Of a DNA stretch of 64,000 nt, positions 19,539 to 29,068 are shown in pieces; the first letter of the stretch is position 1, and each line of letters begins with the position of its first letter. The position numbers and the translations under genes were made by a program. The stretch spans positions 62,001 to 126,000 of the forward strand of contig VGRJ01000002.1 of the NCBI GenBank assembly GCA_016875405.1, read 5' to 3'. The notes under the pieces were generated by a model. It was not told the origin of the DNA, did not search any database, and saw nothing but the letters and a program-made list of their open reading frames with translations. The DNA is from Deltaproteobacteria bacterium. GTDB lineage: Bacteria > Myxococcota_A > Polyangia > Polyangiales > Polyangiaceae.

Positions 19539-19706
19539 TGTGATTGCGGAGTTTAGCGGCGGAGCGGCGCGATGCGCCATGGACCCGCGCGCGCGACCGG
19601 CGAGAGGCTCGGCCCGCCCTCGCGAACAGACCGCGTCTTCGGAACCAGACAAGCGAAGTTTGCAGGAAAGAAGGAACGCGTCGCGCGAGCGGTGTATGGC
19701 GAAAAC

Positions 19707-20369
19707 ATGCTCACCGACGATCAGCTTACGACGATCCGCGCCGCCGCCGAAGACGCGGCATGGCTCTGTGATCGCGGGTATCCCGCGTCCGAGGTCGCCG
19801 CGTTCATCTCGACCCACCGCGTCCTCGACGAGCGCGCCCGAGCCCTCGTCTCGACGAGCGCGCGCGCCGACGCGCACCACCGTCATCACATCGCACGTGA
19901 GCTCGACGCAGAGGATGTCGAGCGTCGTCCGGTGCGCGTCGATGTCGGGAGCCTCGTGCGGCGCTTCGCGGCGCTCCTCGCTGCCTCGCGTGACGCGAGC
20001 GTGGTGGTGCTGGAGAGCGCAGCGGGCCTCGTGCTCACCGTGCCGGACGCGCCAGACACGTCGGCGACGCTCCGAGACGAGGCGGTGCGCGAGCTCGCAA
20101 AGGCGCTCCTGTCGCTCTCACCAGCGTCGCTGAAGCTCGTCTTCGAAGAGGGCGACGCCGCGCTCGCGTCGACGCTGCGGCTCCACCTCGAACGTGGGCG
20201 ACGAGTCAACGTCGTCGAGGACCTCGTGCGCTCGGTGGCGACTCGGCTCGAGGGCGCGACCTTCGTCGTCAGCGCAGACCCCACGGTGCTCGACGGCGCC
20301 GGGACCTGGCTGAACCTCACGTCGTCGTACGCGCAGGCGCTCGCGCTCGGCCCGCTCAAGCTCTGCTGA
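19707..20369 (+). CDS. DUF434 domain protein
   Basis: 220 residues from ATG 19707; 45 open codons upstream cover the divergent promoter of the molybdoenzyme and are not coding in character. The N-terminal 60 residues (AAAEDAAWLCDRGYPASEVA followed by FISTHRVLDERAR) match the DUF434 signature, and the C-terminal part (VVLESAAGLVLTV, FVVSADPTVLDGAGTWLNL) matches the DUF5616 domain that accompanies it. The fold is cytoplasmic and of unknown function. It reads away from the molybdoenzyme across a 168-base shared promoter region. Confidence 0.8.
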   Translation: MLTDDQLTTIRAAAEDAAWLCDRGYPASEVAAFISTHRVLDERARALVSTSARADAHHRHHIARELDAEDVERRPVRVDVGSLVRRFAALLAASRDASVVVLESAAGLVLTVPDAPDTSATLRDEAVRELAKALLSLSPASLKLVFEEGDAALASTLRLHLERGRRVNVVEDLVRSVATRLEGATFVVSADPTVLDGAGTWLNLTSSYAQALALGPLKLC

Positions 20370-20441
20370 CCGTCGCGCCTCGCGCGCTCGCTCCGAGGCT
20401 GCGAGCGGTGTATTCTCCAGCGAATACGCAGCAGGGAGCCC

Positions 20442-21776
20442 ATGGCCGACGACAAGAGCAACGACGCCGACCGCCGACGCTGGGCGCTCCTCGTCTCGAG
20501 CCTCGTCACCGCGGGAGACTCCGACCTCGAGGCATTTCGTCGCCGTCGAGGCGTCGAGCCGTCGCTCGACCTCGACCGGCTGCGCTTAGCGCGCGAGGTG
20601 CTCGAGTGGATCGGCGGTGCGCTCGGCACGAGCGAGGACGCGCGCTGGAGTGTGCTCGATCGCGCCGCCGTGGCGCTGGGGCTCGAGGTCCGACGGACCA
20701 GCGAGCCGCGCTTCGATGCCGAGAGTGAGGCGGCACCAAGCGCTCCCGCGACGCCGGTCGCCGCCGACGCGAACGAGGCAGCGGACCCGCCTCGGCCCGC
20801 GCTGATCGGCGCGCTGTCGCCCGGCCTCGACGCTCCGATCGCGCCCGTGGCGACGACCTCGCCTTGGCTGAAGGCCACGCCGGTCGTCGCCCACGGAAGC
20901 CCAGCAGCCGCGCGGCTCGAAGGCCCTGCAGCGCCCAAGCCTCACGCCGTGCGTCCACCACCACCTCCGCTACCGCCCGAGCCCACCCCGCGCCCCGTCG
21001 TCGGCGCGGCAGCGACCCCTCGCTTAGCAGCGGAACGCCCTTCGACGACCCCGGAACCCCCGCCGCTCGTCGCGCCGAAGGGCTTGCGAGCAACGACGCC
21101 CGAGGCGCGTCCGGTCGCTCCTCGGCCAGCGGTCGCCGAGGCCCGGGCGGCCGTGAACGTCGCCAACGCGACCGCGGGCGACGCGCTAGCAGCCCTCCTC
21201 GCGAAGAATCCGCGCCTCGCCGCGTTCGCCGAGGCCACTGAGTCGAGCGGCGGACAGACCGTGGTGGTCACGGGCGCTCGCCCCTCCGAGCCTGCCCTTC
21301 CCTTCCAGGCGCCGACCAGCGAAGAACCGCCGGCCTCCCGAAGGCCAGGGACCTTGCCACCCCCTAGCGAAACTTCCAACCACGTGACGGCGCGGGACGA
21401 GGCGCCGGAGCCACGTCGCTCCACGGCCGAGGCGCTCCCTTGGGGCCGCTCACGCGCACCCTCCGAGATGACGCTTGCCTTCGAACCCTTGGGTCCGAAC
21501 GGGGCACCGCGAGCGAAACCCGCGGAGCCGCAGAGGCTCCCCGAGCACCTCGCCACCATGCCGCTCGAGCGATACGCGGCCCTCGAGGTCCAGCGACGCC
21601 TCTGGCCCGATTGGCGCGCGTCCATCGAGCAGGCCTTCGGAATCACGAGCGAGGGAGAGCGCAGCGCGCTCGACACTCACTGGCAGCACGCGCTCGCATC
21701 GGACCCTGAACTCACACGCGCCTTCGAGTGGCACCGTGACCAGCACGAGCGCTGGGAGCGCGAGCGCTCTCGATGA
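20442..21776 (+). CDS. Pro/Ala-rich protein with a helical C-terminal domain seen in T6SS-associated proteins
   Basis: 444 residues from ATG 20442, with GGGAG seven bases upstream. Residues 1-85 form a helical domain (WALLVSSLVTAGDSDLEAF, LAREVLEWIGGALG). About 85-360 is low complexity, rich in Pro, Ala, Arg and Thr. The last 75 residues (LPEHLATMPLERYAALEVQR then DTHWQHALASDPELTRAFEW) form a compact helical domain of a type I recall from DUF2169 and other T6SS accessory proteins of Myxococcota. That similarity is from memory and unconfirmed. The stop at 21776 lies inside the run-on frame of the decayed regulator on the other strand. Confidence 0.75.
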   Translation: MADDKSNDADRRRWALLVSSLVTAGDSDLEAFRRRRGVEPSLDLDRLRLAREVLEWIGGALGTSEDARWSVLDRAAVALGLEVRRTSEPRFDAESEAAPSAPATPVAADANEAADPPRPALIGALSPGLDAPIAPVATTSPWLKATPVVAHGSPAAARLEGPAAPKPHAVRPPPPPLPPEPTPRPVVGAAATPRLAAERPSTTPEPPPLVAPKGLRATTPEARPVAPRPAVAEARAAVNVANATAGDALAALLAKNPRLAAFAEATESSGGQTVVVTGARPSEPALPFQAPTSEEPPASRRPGTLPPPSETSNHVTARDEAPEPRRSTAEALPWGRSRAPSEMTLAFEPLGPNGAPRAKPAEPQRLPEHLATMPLERYAALEVQRRLWPDWRASIEQAFGITSEGERSALDTHWQHALASDPELTRAFEWHRDQHERWERERSR

Positions 21777-23204
21777 AGCTAGCAGGGCGATGATGCGCCG
21801 CGGCGCGCTGCAGTACCGCCTCCCCGAACCTTCCGCGGAAGGCCCGGGAGCCTCGCCCTCGCGCTCGAGCTTGCGGTAAGGGGTCCGACGATCGACCCCG
21901 AGGATCTTCGCGGCCTGGGTCTTGTTTCCGCCGACGACCTTGAGCACGCGGCCGATGTAGCGCTCCTCGAACTCGTCCAAGGTTGGAAGGTACTTCAGGT
22001 CCTCGGCAGGGACGACGAAGCTGTCGCTGCGATGCTCGCGCACGCGCTCGGGTAGATCCTCGACCGTAATATTGTCAAAGCGCGTGAGGATTAACGCGCG
22101 CTCGACGAGGTTCTCGAGCTCACGCGCGTTACCGGGCCAGTCGTAGTCGAGGAGGCGGCGCGCCGCGTCGGGGACGAAGCCATCGATGTGCTTGCCCGCC
22201 TGACGCGAGGACGGCTCGAGGAAACGATTCGCGAGGAGCAGGATGTCGTTGCCCCGGGATCGACGCGGCGGCACGGAGATGCGCACCACGTTGATGCGGT
22301 AGAAGAGGTCCTCGCGAAACTCGCGCCGCTCGACCGCGGCGTCGATGTCGCGGTTGGTCGCGGCGACGATCCGGGTGTCGAGCTCGACCTCGCGGCTGCT
22401 GCCGACGGGGCGCGCGTGCCGCTCCTGCAAGGCGCGGAAGAGCCTCGACTGCATCTCGAGCGGCATCTCGCCGAGCTCGTCGAGGAACAGCGTCCCGCCG
22501 GAGGACTCGACGAAGAGCCCGGTACGATCCGTGCGAGCGTCCGTGAACGCCCCGCGAACGTGGCCGAACAGCTCGCTCTCGAGGAGCTGGGCCGAGATGG
22601 CCGCGCAGTTCAGCGCGACGAAGGGAGCGCCCGGTCGGTGCGAGTGCTCGTGGAGCGCGCGCGCCACGAGCTCCTTACCCGTGCCGCTCTCGCCCGTGAC
22701 GAGGACCGAGGCGTCGCTGTCCGCGGCCCGTCGCACAAGATCGAACCCATGCTGCATGACGGGGCTCTCGCCGAGGAGGGTGCCTACGGGTGTGAGCGAC
22801 GGAGCCTGCTCCTTCAGCCGACGGAGCTCCTCGGTGAGCTGCCGGTGCTGGAGCGCCCTCGCCACCGAGAACTCGAGGGCGTCGAGGTCGACCGGCTTCG
22901 CGAGAAAGTCTTAGGCTCCGGCGCGAATCGCCGCGACCGCGCTCTCCATCGTCCCGAAGCCGGCGAGCATCACGACCGGCACGTCGGGGCGGAGCTCGTT
23001 CACCCGACGACACAGGGTTAGGCCGCTCTCGCCGTCGAGCATGAGATCCGTCAAGACGAGATCGACATCACGCAAGCGGAGGAGGTCGACGGCGGCGTCG
23101 AGGCGCGACGCCGTCACGACGTCGAGCCCCCGCGTCTTCAGCGAGGCCTGGAGGAGCTCCCGCATGTCGGGGTCGTCATCGACCACGAGTACCGTTCCGT
23201 TCAT
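21450..23204 (-). pseudogene. Decayed NtrC-type sigma54-dependent response regulator
   Basis: From ATG 23204 a receiver domain (VLVVDDDPDMRELLQ, LVLTDLMLDGES) is read for 97 residues and then stopped by TAA at 22911-22913. The same frame continues DFLAKPVDLDALEF and the whole AAA+ domain (Walker A GESGTGKELVARALH, ELFGHVRGAFTDA, Walker B GTLFLDELGEMP) and HTH. The stop sits where RAGAYDF normally has Tyr. Other conserved sites are also changed: switch Thr of the receiver to Ala (MLAGFG), PPLRER to PPRRSR, GNVREL to GNAREL, and Leu to Pro in the HTH recognition helix (RRTPYRKLER). The frame fails to stop after the HTH (about 21850) and runs to 21450, through the convergent gene. This is convincing decay rather than one sequencing error. 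No kinase gene adjoins. Confidence 0.8.
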
Positions 23205-23558
23205 CCGAGATCTCCAACCGTCACGTGTCCAGGCTTCATGATTCGCACGCGAGTCATGACGGGGACGCGCGGAGCCGCGACGCCCTGGCCGCGACGACCG
23301 CGAGCGAGACCCCCACGGGCCGGTCCGAAAGCGCGTGGAGCCACGGCCCCAAACCGGGTGAGGCTTCTTAACAACCCGTTGATTCGGATCGCGTCACGCC
23401 TCCCCACGGTCCTCCAGCGAAACTGCGGGCGCCTCACTCCGTCGACACGCGAGGGAGCGTCCGCCGCGGTCCCGCGAGCCCGTACCGGTCGAGGGCGCAG
23501 GCTCGATGGTGGCTCGCGTCGATCCACGATTCCTCTATACTGCTCGCGTGGAGGCCAC
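23205..23558. other. Intergenic region without a supported gene
   Basis: 354 bases between the decayed regulator and the haem-protein operon. No frame has coding character or a plausible start. A TATACT hexamer at 23536-23541, 18 bases before the GTG start of the operon, could be a -10 element, but no convincing -35 lies 16-18 bases upstream. GGAGG at 23550-23554 is the ribosome site of the next gene. Confidence 0.5.
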
Positions 23559-25190
23559 GTGACGACGCTGCCCAGGCTTGCCCTTCCGCTGATGCTCCTC
23601 GCCGCCGCGCCGGCCGCCTGCGACAAGGGCGGCGAACCCGCACCGCCGCCGACGCCCCTCGCGCCACCGCCTGCCGTCTCGGCTGCTGCGCCCGTGTTGA
23701 AGCGCCTCACGAAGGCGCAGTACCGCAACACCGTGCGCGATCTCCTCGGGAACCTCGCGTTGCCGACCTCGCTCGAACCCGACCTCGTCTGGGAGGGCTT
23801 TGCGACCGTTGGCTCGTCGGTGAGCTCCGTGTCGGCGCTCGGCGTCGATCGCTACGAGACCGCGGCGTACGACCTGGCCGCGCAGGCGATGTCCCCCGAG
23901 CGGCGCGACGGCCTCGTCCCGTGCAAGCCCGCCACGGCGACCACCGACGAAGCGTGCGCGCGGGCGTTCGTCACGGCGTTCGGACGTCGCGCGTTCCGAC
24001 GCTCGCTCGACGAGGTCGAGGTCACGCGATACGCAGGCCTCGCGACGCAAGCCGCGAAGACGCTGGATGACTTCTACGACGGGCTCGAGTTCGCGATCGC
24101 CGCCGTCCTCCAGTCGCCGCACTTCCTGTTTCGGGTCGAGGTCGGAGAGCCCGACCCCGAGACGAGCGGCCTTCGCCATACGAGTCACGAGATGGCGACG
24201 CGGCTCTCGTACTTCCTCTGGAACACCACGCCCGACGACGCGCTGCTCGACGCTGCAGACCGCGGAGAGCTCCTCGACGACGCGAGCCTCGAGCGCGAAG
24301 TCGATCGCATGCTCGCGTCTCCGAAGGCTCGGCAGGGCGTGCGGAATTTCTTTGACGAGCGCTTCGGACTCCAACGCCTGCTCGACCTTGTGAAGGATCC
24401 AAAGGTCTTTCCGCAGATGAGCGCGGACCTTGGGCCCGACGCGCGCGAGGAGACCCTGCGTACCCTCGAGGATCTGATCCTCGACCGCGACGAGGACGTC
24501 CGAACGATGATGACCTCGCGACGCACCTTCGTGAACCGTCGGCTCGCGACGCTTTACGGCGAGCCTGCGCCCACGCTCGAGGGCTTCGGCGCGGCCGAGC
24601 TGCGCGAAGACGGCGCGCGCCGCGGGCTCCTCGGTCAAGCGGCGTTCCTGGCGGAGTACGCGCATGCGACGAGCAGCTCAGCGACGCTGCGCGGGAAGTT
24701 CATTCGTACGGTTCTGCTCTGCGGGACGATCCCGCCGCCTCCGGCGGACGTGGATACCTCGCTCCCCGAGCCGAGCCCCGACCTTCCGACCGCGCGCGAT
24801 CGGCTGAAGGACCACGGGGAGAACCCGAGCTGCGCCGCCTGTCATTTGATGATGGATCCACTCGGCCTCGGCCTCGAGAACTTCGACGGGCTCGGACGTC
24901 ACCGCGCGACCGAGCAGGGCGCCACCATCGACGCGAGCGGTGAGCTCGACGGCGTCACCTTCGACGGACCCGAGGAGCTTGCCGCGGCCGTCGCCGCGCA
25001 TCCCGACTTTCCGCGCTGCATCGCGCGACACCTCTACCGCTACGCCACCGGTCGCCTCGAAGGAGACGGCGAGGAAGAGCTCCTCGGGTGGCTGCGCGAC
25101 GCGCTCGAACACGAGGAGTTCCGATTACGCCCGCTCCTCAAGCACGTGACCATGAGCGAGGGCTTCCGCCTCGCGACGGAGGCCCCATGA
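23559..25190 (+). CDS. DUF1587/1595/1592/1588/1585 c-haem-type lipoprotein
   Basis: 543 residues from GTG 23559, preceded by GGAGG with four-base spacing. VTTLPRLALPLMLLAAAPAAC is a lipoprotein signal. The standard domain series follows: LTKAQYRNTVRDLLG (DUF1587), CARAFVTAFGRRAFRR (DUF1595), SPHFLFRVEVGE and ATRLSYFLWNTTPDDAL (DUF1592), LLGQAAFLAEYAHAT (DUF1588), and CAACHLMMDPLGLGLENFDG (DUF1585) with a CxxCH haem-type motif. Such proteins occur in Planctomycetes and Myxococcota next to DUF1552 proteins, with no demonstrated reaction. Its stop overlaps the start of the DUF1552 gene (ATGA), so the pair is translationally coupled. Confidence 0.9.
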   Translation: MTTLPRLALPLMLLAAAPAACDKGGEPAPPPTPLAPPPAVSAAAPVLKRLTKAQYRNTVRDLLGNLALPTSLEPDLVWEGFATVGSSVSSVSALGVDRYETAAYDLAAQAMSPERRDGLVPCKPATATTDEACARAFVTAFGRRAFRRSLDEVEVTRYAGLATQAAKTLDDFYDGLEFAIAAVLQSPHFLFRVEVGEPDPETSGLRHTSHEMATRLSYFLWNTTPDDALLDAADRGELLDDASLEREVDRMLASPKARQGVRNFFDERFGLQRLLDLVKDPKVFPQMSADLGPDAREETLRTLEDLILDRDEDVRTMMTSRRTFVNRRLATLYGEPAPTLEGFGAAELREDGARRGLLGQAAFLAEYAHATSSSATLRGKFIRTVLLCGTIPPPPADVDTSLPEPSPDLPTARDRLKDHGENPSCAACHLMMDPLGLGLENFDGLGRHRATEQGATIDASGELDGVTFDGPEELAAAVAAHPDFPRCIARHLYRYATGRLEGDGEEELLGWLRDALEHEEFRLRPLLKHVTMSEGFRLATEAP

Positions 25191-26542
25191 CCCGCTCGAT
25201 GCTCCGCTCTCAGCGCGGTCTCTCGCGCCGCATGCTCCTCCGTGGCTTGCTCGCCGGCGGCGCAGTCGCGGTCGGGCTCCCTGCGCTCGAGGTGTTTCTC
25301 GGGCCGAACGGAGACGCGCTCGCCGACGGCAGCGGCTTTCCCACCCGGTTCGGGTGGTGGTTCTTCGGCAACGGCGTCCACGCGAACCGCTGGGTGCCTG
25401 CGGGCAACGGTCCCAACTACGAGCTCTCGGAGCAGCTCGCGCCCCTCGCCACCGTGAAGGACCAGGTGACCGTGGTGAGCGGCCTGCGCGTCGATCTCCC
25501 CAACAGCGTCCCGCACGGCAGCGGGCCGGCCGGCATCCTCTACGGTGGGCCGCTCCAGAAGGTCGGCGACAGCTTCGACAACAGCACCTTCGGCGCGCCG
25601 ACGCTCGACCAGGTCGTCGCGCAGGCGTTTGGTGACGCGACCCGCTTCCGCTCGCTCGAGGTCGCGGTCGAACGCACGACGCAGACGTTGTCGTACTCCG
25701 GCCCAGGCGCCCCGAACCCACCGGAGTTCTCCCCAGCCGCGCTGTTTCAACGACTGTTCGGCCCCGGCTTCGTCGAGCCAGGCTCGGAGCCGATCCTGGA
25801 TCCGAAGCTCGGTCTCCGACGCAGCGTGCTCGACGCGGTCTCGGAGGACGCGAAGAGCCTTCAAAAGTATGTGAGCGCGAGCGATCGCCTCCGCCTTCAG
25901 CAGCACTACGATGGGATCCGCGCGCTCGAGCAGCAGATCGCGAAGCTCGAGGAAGACCCGCCGAACCTCGCCTCTTGCAAGAAGCCGATGGCGCCCGCGG
26001 AGGAGTACCCCGACGAAGGCGGGCGGCCTCAAATGTCGGCGATTCATCGGGTGCACGCCGACACCCTCGCGATGGCGCTAGCGTGCGACGCGACGCGCGC
26101 CTTCTCGCTGATGTTCTCGAAGCCGGTGAGCAACGTGCTCTACCCCGGGGCGTCCGCTGGGCACCACCAGCTCACGCACGACGAGCCCGGCGAGCAGCCC
26201 GAGGTCCACAAGATCATCCTGCAGATCGTCACCGAGCTCGCCTACTTCATCGAGGCGCTGCGCAAGGTCCCCGAGGGCGACGGTACGTTGCTCGATCACA
26301 TGGCGCTCCTCGCGCTGTCCGACTGCTCGTTCGGAAAATCCCACGCCATCGACAACTACCCGCTGCTCGTCGTCGGCGGGTGCAACGGCGCGCTGAAGCG
26401 TGGCATCCACTATCACGCCCCGGCGCCCGAGAGCGCGAGCAAGCTCGGGTTCACGCTGCTCCGCGCGCTCGGGATCCCGGCGACCTCGTTCGGGACCGAA
26501 AAGGGAGTCGTGATGGACGGCATCTCGGAGCTCGAGGCGTGA
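25187..26542 (+). CDS. Tat-exported DUF1552 protein
   Basis: 451 residues from ATG 25187. The N-terminus contains LSRRMLLRGLLAGGAVAVGL, a twin-Arg signal, ending near ALA-D at about residue 45. The rest is the DUF1552 fold (FGWWFFGNGVHANRWVP, VVSGLRVDLPN, and C-terminal HHQLTHDEPGE and LALSDCSFGKSH), a relative of sulfatase/alkaline-phosphatase-like DUF1501 proteins. The partner DUF1592-type protein directly precedes it and overlaps by four bases, the gene order seen in other genomes. Tat export suggests the protein folds, perhaps with a metal, before crossing the membrane. Reaction unknown. Confidence 0.9.
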   Translation: MTRSMLRSQRGLSRRMLLRGLLAGGAVAVGLPALEVFLGPNGDALADGSGFPTRFGWWFFGNGVHANRWVPAGNGPNYELSEQLAPLATVKDQVTVVSGLRVDLPNSVPHGSGPAGILYGGPLQKVGDSFDNSTFGAPTLDQVVAQAFGDATRFRSLEVAVERTTQTLSYSGPGAPNPPEFSPAALFQRLFGPGFVEPGSEPILDPKLGLRRSVLDAVSEDAKSLQKYVSASDRLRLQQHYDGIRALEQQIAKLEEDPPNLASCKKPMAPAEEYPDEGGRPQMSAIHRVHADTLAMALACDATRAFSLMFSKPVSNVLYPGASAGHHQLTHDEPGEQPEVHKIILQIVTELAYFIEALRKVPEGDGTLLDHMALLALSDCSFGKSHAIDNYPLLVVGGCNGALKRGIHYHAPAPESASKLGFTLLRALGIPATSFGTEKGVVMDGISELEA

Positions 26543-27456
26543 CGCCCCTGCCCATCGCTCGACGGACGACCAGGAGGTGCTCGAGCCTCGCGGCGGTCGC
26601 CACGGTCCTCGCGGTCGCCGCGTGCGGCGGCGAACAAGAGCTCCCACCCGAGGCGCCGTGCGTGGCGAGCGGGACCGGTCAAGCCTCGGTCGTCACCTTC
26701 GCCACGTTCGCGCGGAAGGTCGAGGGGGCCGGCGTCGAGGGCGTCGACGTCGATGCGATCGTGAGCGATGGGAGCGACGAGGCGGGCTGCTACAAGGCCG
26801 ACTTCACATCGCCCGAAGGGATCCCGGGCATCGACAATCAGGTGTCGACGTTGCTCCCGCTCGTCGAAGAGCTCGTCGGCGCCGACAACATCGACGCGCT
26901 GCTCGGCGCTGCGATCACCAATGGTCAACTCATCATCCTCGTGACGGTCCGAGGCGTCGACGACTTCGTGAACGACTCGTGCGTCGACGTCGCGTTCGGC
27001 GCAGGCGCGGGAGCACCGCTCCTCGACGGCGCGGGCAACTACCTGCCCTATCAGACCTTCGGCTGGGACCTCGACACCGCGGCCGTGAGCACCCTCCAGC
27101 GCGGACGGATCGAGGACGGCGTCCTCCTCGCGGGCCCCGGCGACGTGGAGCTCCCCGTGCGCGTGCTCGACGCGAATTTCAAGCTGGGGATTCACCAGAC
27201 GCGCGTGCGCATGAACCTCGCGCGTGACGACGATGGGGGCGGCGCCGAGCTGTCGGGCTTCGTCGGGGGCGGCATCGTCGTCGAGGAGCTCGCCAAGGTG
27301 ATCGAGTCGTTCAACATCGGCGAGCAAGTGAAGGGCGCGGTCGTGCCGCTCTTGAAGACCCGAGCCGATCTCGCGATGGACGCGGACGGCAACTGCCGTC
27401 AAATCTCGGCGGCGCTGCGCTTCGCGACGACGCCGGCCTACGTTATCGGTGAGTGA
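26539..27456 (+). CDS. Lipoprotein, third gene of the DUF1592-DUF1552 operon
   Basis: 305 residues from GTG 26539, which overlaps the DUF1552 stop (GTGA). A signal with several Arg and an Ala/Val-rich stretch ends in AVAACGGEQ (lipobox). The mature protein is mixed alpha/beta (LPLVEELVGADNIDALLGAA, IILVTVRGVDDFVNDSCVDV) with the last part rich in Gly and Asp, and four mature Cys. I recognise no domain; the pattern resembles other myxobacterial lipoproteins with a conserved 'LGxAI..G...L..V' core. The double overlap strongly suggests it works with the two preceding exported proteins. Confidence 0.82.
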   Translation: MTPLPIARRTTRRCSSLAAVATVLAVAACGGEQELPPEAPCVASGTGQASVVTFATFARKVEGAGVEGVDVDAIVSDGSDEAGCYKADFTSPEGIPGIDNQVSTLLPLVEELVGADNIDALLGAAITNGQLIILVTVRGVDDFVNDSCVDVAFGAGAGAPLLDGAGNYLPYQTFGWDLDTAAVSTLQRGRIEDGVLLAGPGDVELPVRVLDANFKLGIHQTRVRMNLARDDDGGGAELSGFVGGGIVVEELAKVIESFNIGEQVKGAVVPLLKTRADLAMDADGNCRQISAALRFATTPAYVIGE

Positions 27457-27511
27457 CGGGCGCCCCGCGGCGCTTGCTCCCGCGGCGCGCGTGTCCACCT
27501 CCTCATGAGCG

Positions 27512-29048
27512 ATGCACGTGGTGGCTCGTCTGCTCGCGCTCCTCGCGACGGCGGGCTGCGCGCGGGCCGCGACGTTTCCCGACGCGCCGATCGTGTGGCG
27601 CGACGACGATTGTGCCCCATTCTCGCCTCGGCCCGAGGCGTCGTCGTCGGGTCTCGGCTGGGACGCCTTCGACCAGATGCTGCGCGCGCCACTCGTGCGC
27701 CTCGCCTCGTTCGAGCCGCTCGTCGAAGCCCGGAACGTCAACGCGGTGGACGAGGTCCCTAGCTCGAGCTGGTTCGATGCGACCCGCCCCTGGTCCGCGG
27801 GAGGAGACGGCTCATCGCTGGTGCGCGGTCCTTGCGAAGGCGAGCTCGAGCACGGACTCGACTGGTTCGTCACCGCCGGCAAGCCCGACGGCGGCAACCC
27901 CGGCTTCCTCGCGTGCGTCGCTCTCACGCCCGGCGCACGGTACCGCGCGCAAACAGGAGAGAGGCTGCCGATGACGCGCGCCGTGCTCATGGGCATCACC
28001 CGCCGCGCGAGTCGCGACCGGCGAGGCCTCGTGCGAGCCGCGGCGGGCGAGCTGCTCCCGGGCGAGCCCCTCGGGCACTTCTGCTACGAGGGCGTGCGCG
28101 ACGACGACCCCAATGACGTCGTCCCCACGAACACCCACGCGAGCTCCGGGCGCTTCGGCTCGCCTGCGCGCGGCTCGGCCGCATCGACGCGCGCGAGGCC
28201 AACACGCTCGACACCTGGATCACCGAGGACACTCAAGGCCATGGGCACGTCGAGCACCACCTGCTCGGTTTTGGAGACGCGCTCGGAAGCGTATGGGAGC
28301 CGCCCGCCCTGGGGCGCCGCGTCGGCGAGAGCGCGTCCGTCGATCTCCCAGACATGCTGGTCGACTGGCTGACGCTCGGGCTCCTCGCGAGGTCGTGGGC
28401 GTCGCGACGCTTCAGGCCATTCGGTGCGGTCCTAGGCCACTTCGACGTGGAGCACTTCGTCCCCGCACGCTGGACTCCCAGCTATGACAACCCCGCGATG
28501 GTTTGCATGACCGAGCGAGATACCGCGTGAGTCGCGTGGCGCATCGCAGCCCTCGACGCGAGGAGCTTGGAGACGTTCGTCTGCGAGGCGCAACTCGACG
28601 ATGATGCCCTCGAGCGCGAGCTGATGCGCGTGCTCGTCGGACGAAGGCGGAGGCTCCTCGATCAACACCTTCGCGCGCACGCGTCCCTCGGCGTTCGCGT
28701 GATGCGCTCCTGAGAGGACGCGCGTGGCGCGAGGCCGAACGAGGGCGCGCGACGAGCCTCTCCCCCGGGCTCGACGACGCCCCTCGCGACGGCGACGCAG
28801 CGGCCTGGCTGCCGTCGCCTGAGCACGAGCGGCGCCGGCTCGGGATCGCACGACGAGCACTCGAGGAGCGACCTCATGTCTGCGTCGACCTGGACCCCGT
28901 CATCTTCGGCCGCGCCGCGCGAGCGATCGTCATCATCGCCCGCGGAGGCAGCTCGGAGGGCGCGCTCCGCGTCCACCTCGCGACCACGCCCGGGGTCCCC
29001 GTGCGCATGGTCGGGGTCGAGCGGCTCCGCGAGTTCCACGCCCACTAG
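27512..29048 (+). pseudogene. Multiply broken lipoprotein gene (two frameshifts and one nonsense codon)
   Basis: From ATG 27512 (MHVVARLLALLATAGC, a lipoprotein-like signal) the frame is good to about 28123, including VDEVPSSSWFDATRP and FVTAGKPDGGNPGF. After DPNDVVP the frame degenerates; adding one base at the C run 28123-28126 restores HEHPRELRALR, EANTLDTWITED, HLLGFGDALGSVWEP up to MTERDTA, where TGA 28528-28530 intervenes. That frame continues (VAWRIAALDARSLETF, LMRVLVGRRRRLLDQHL) to about 28690. A second shift leads to a third frame (AWREAERGR, PEHERRRLGIARRALEE, VPVRMVGVERLREFHAH) ending at TAG 29046-29048. The restored sequence resembles a large Myxococcota family I recall with the DPND-PHEHRRELR motif; its function is unknown. 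Confidence 0.82.
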
Positions 29049-29068
29049 AATCGTGCCGTGCAGGTGTC

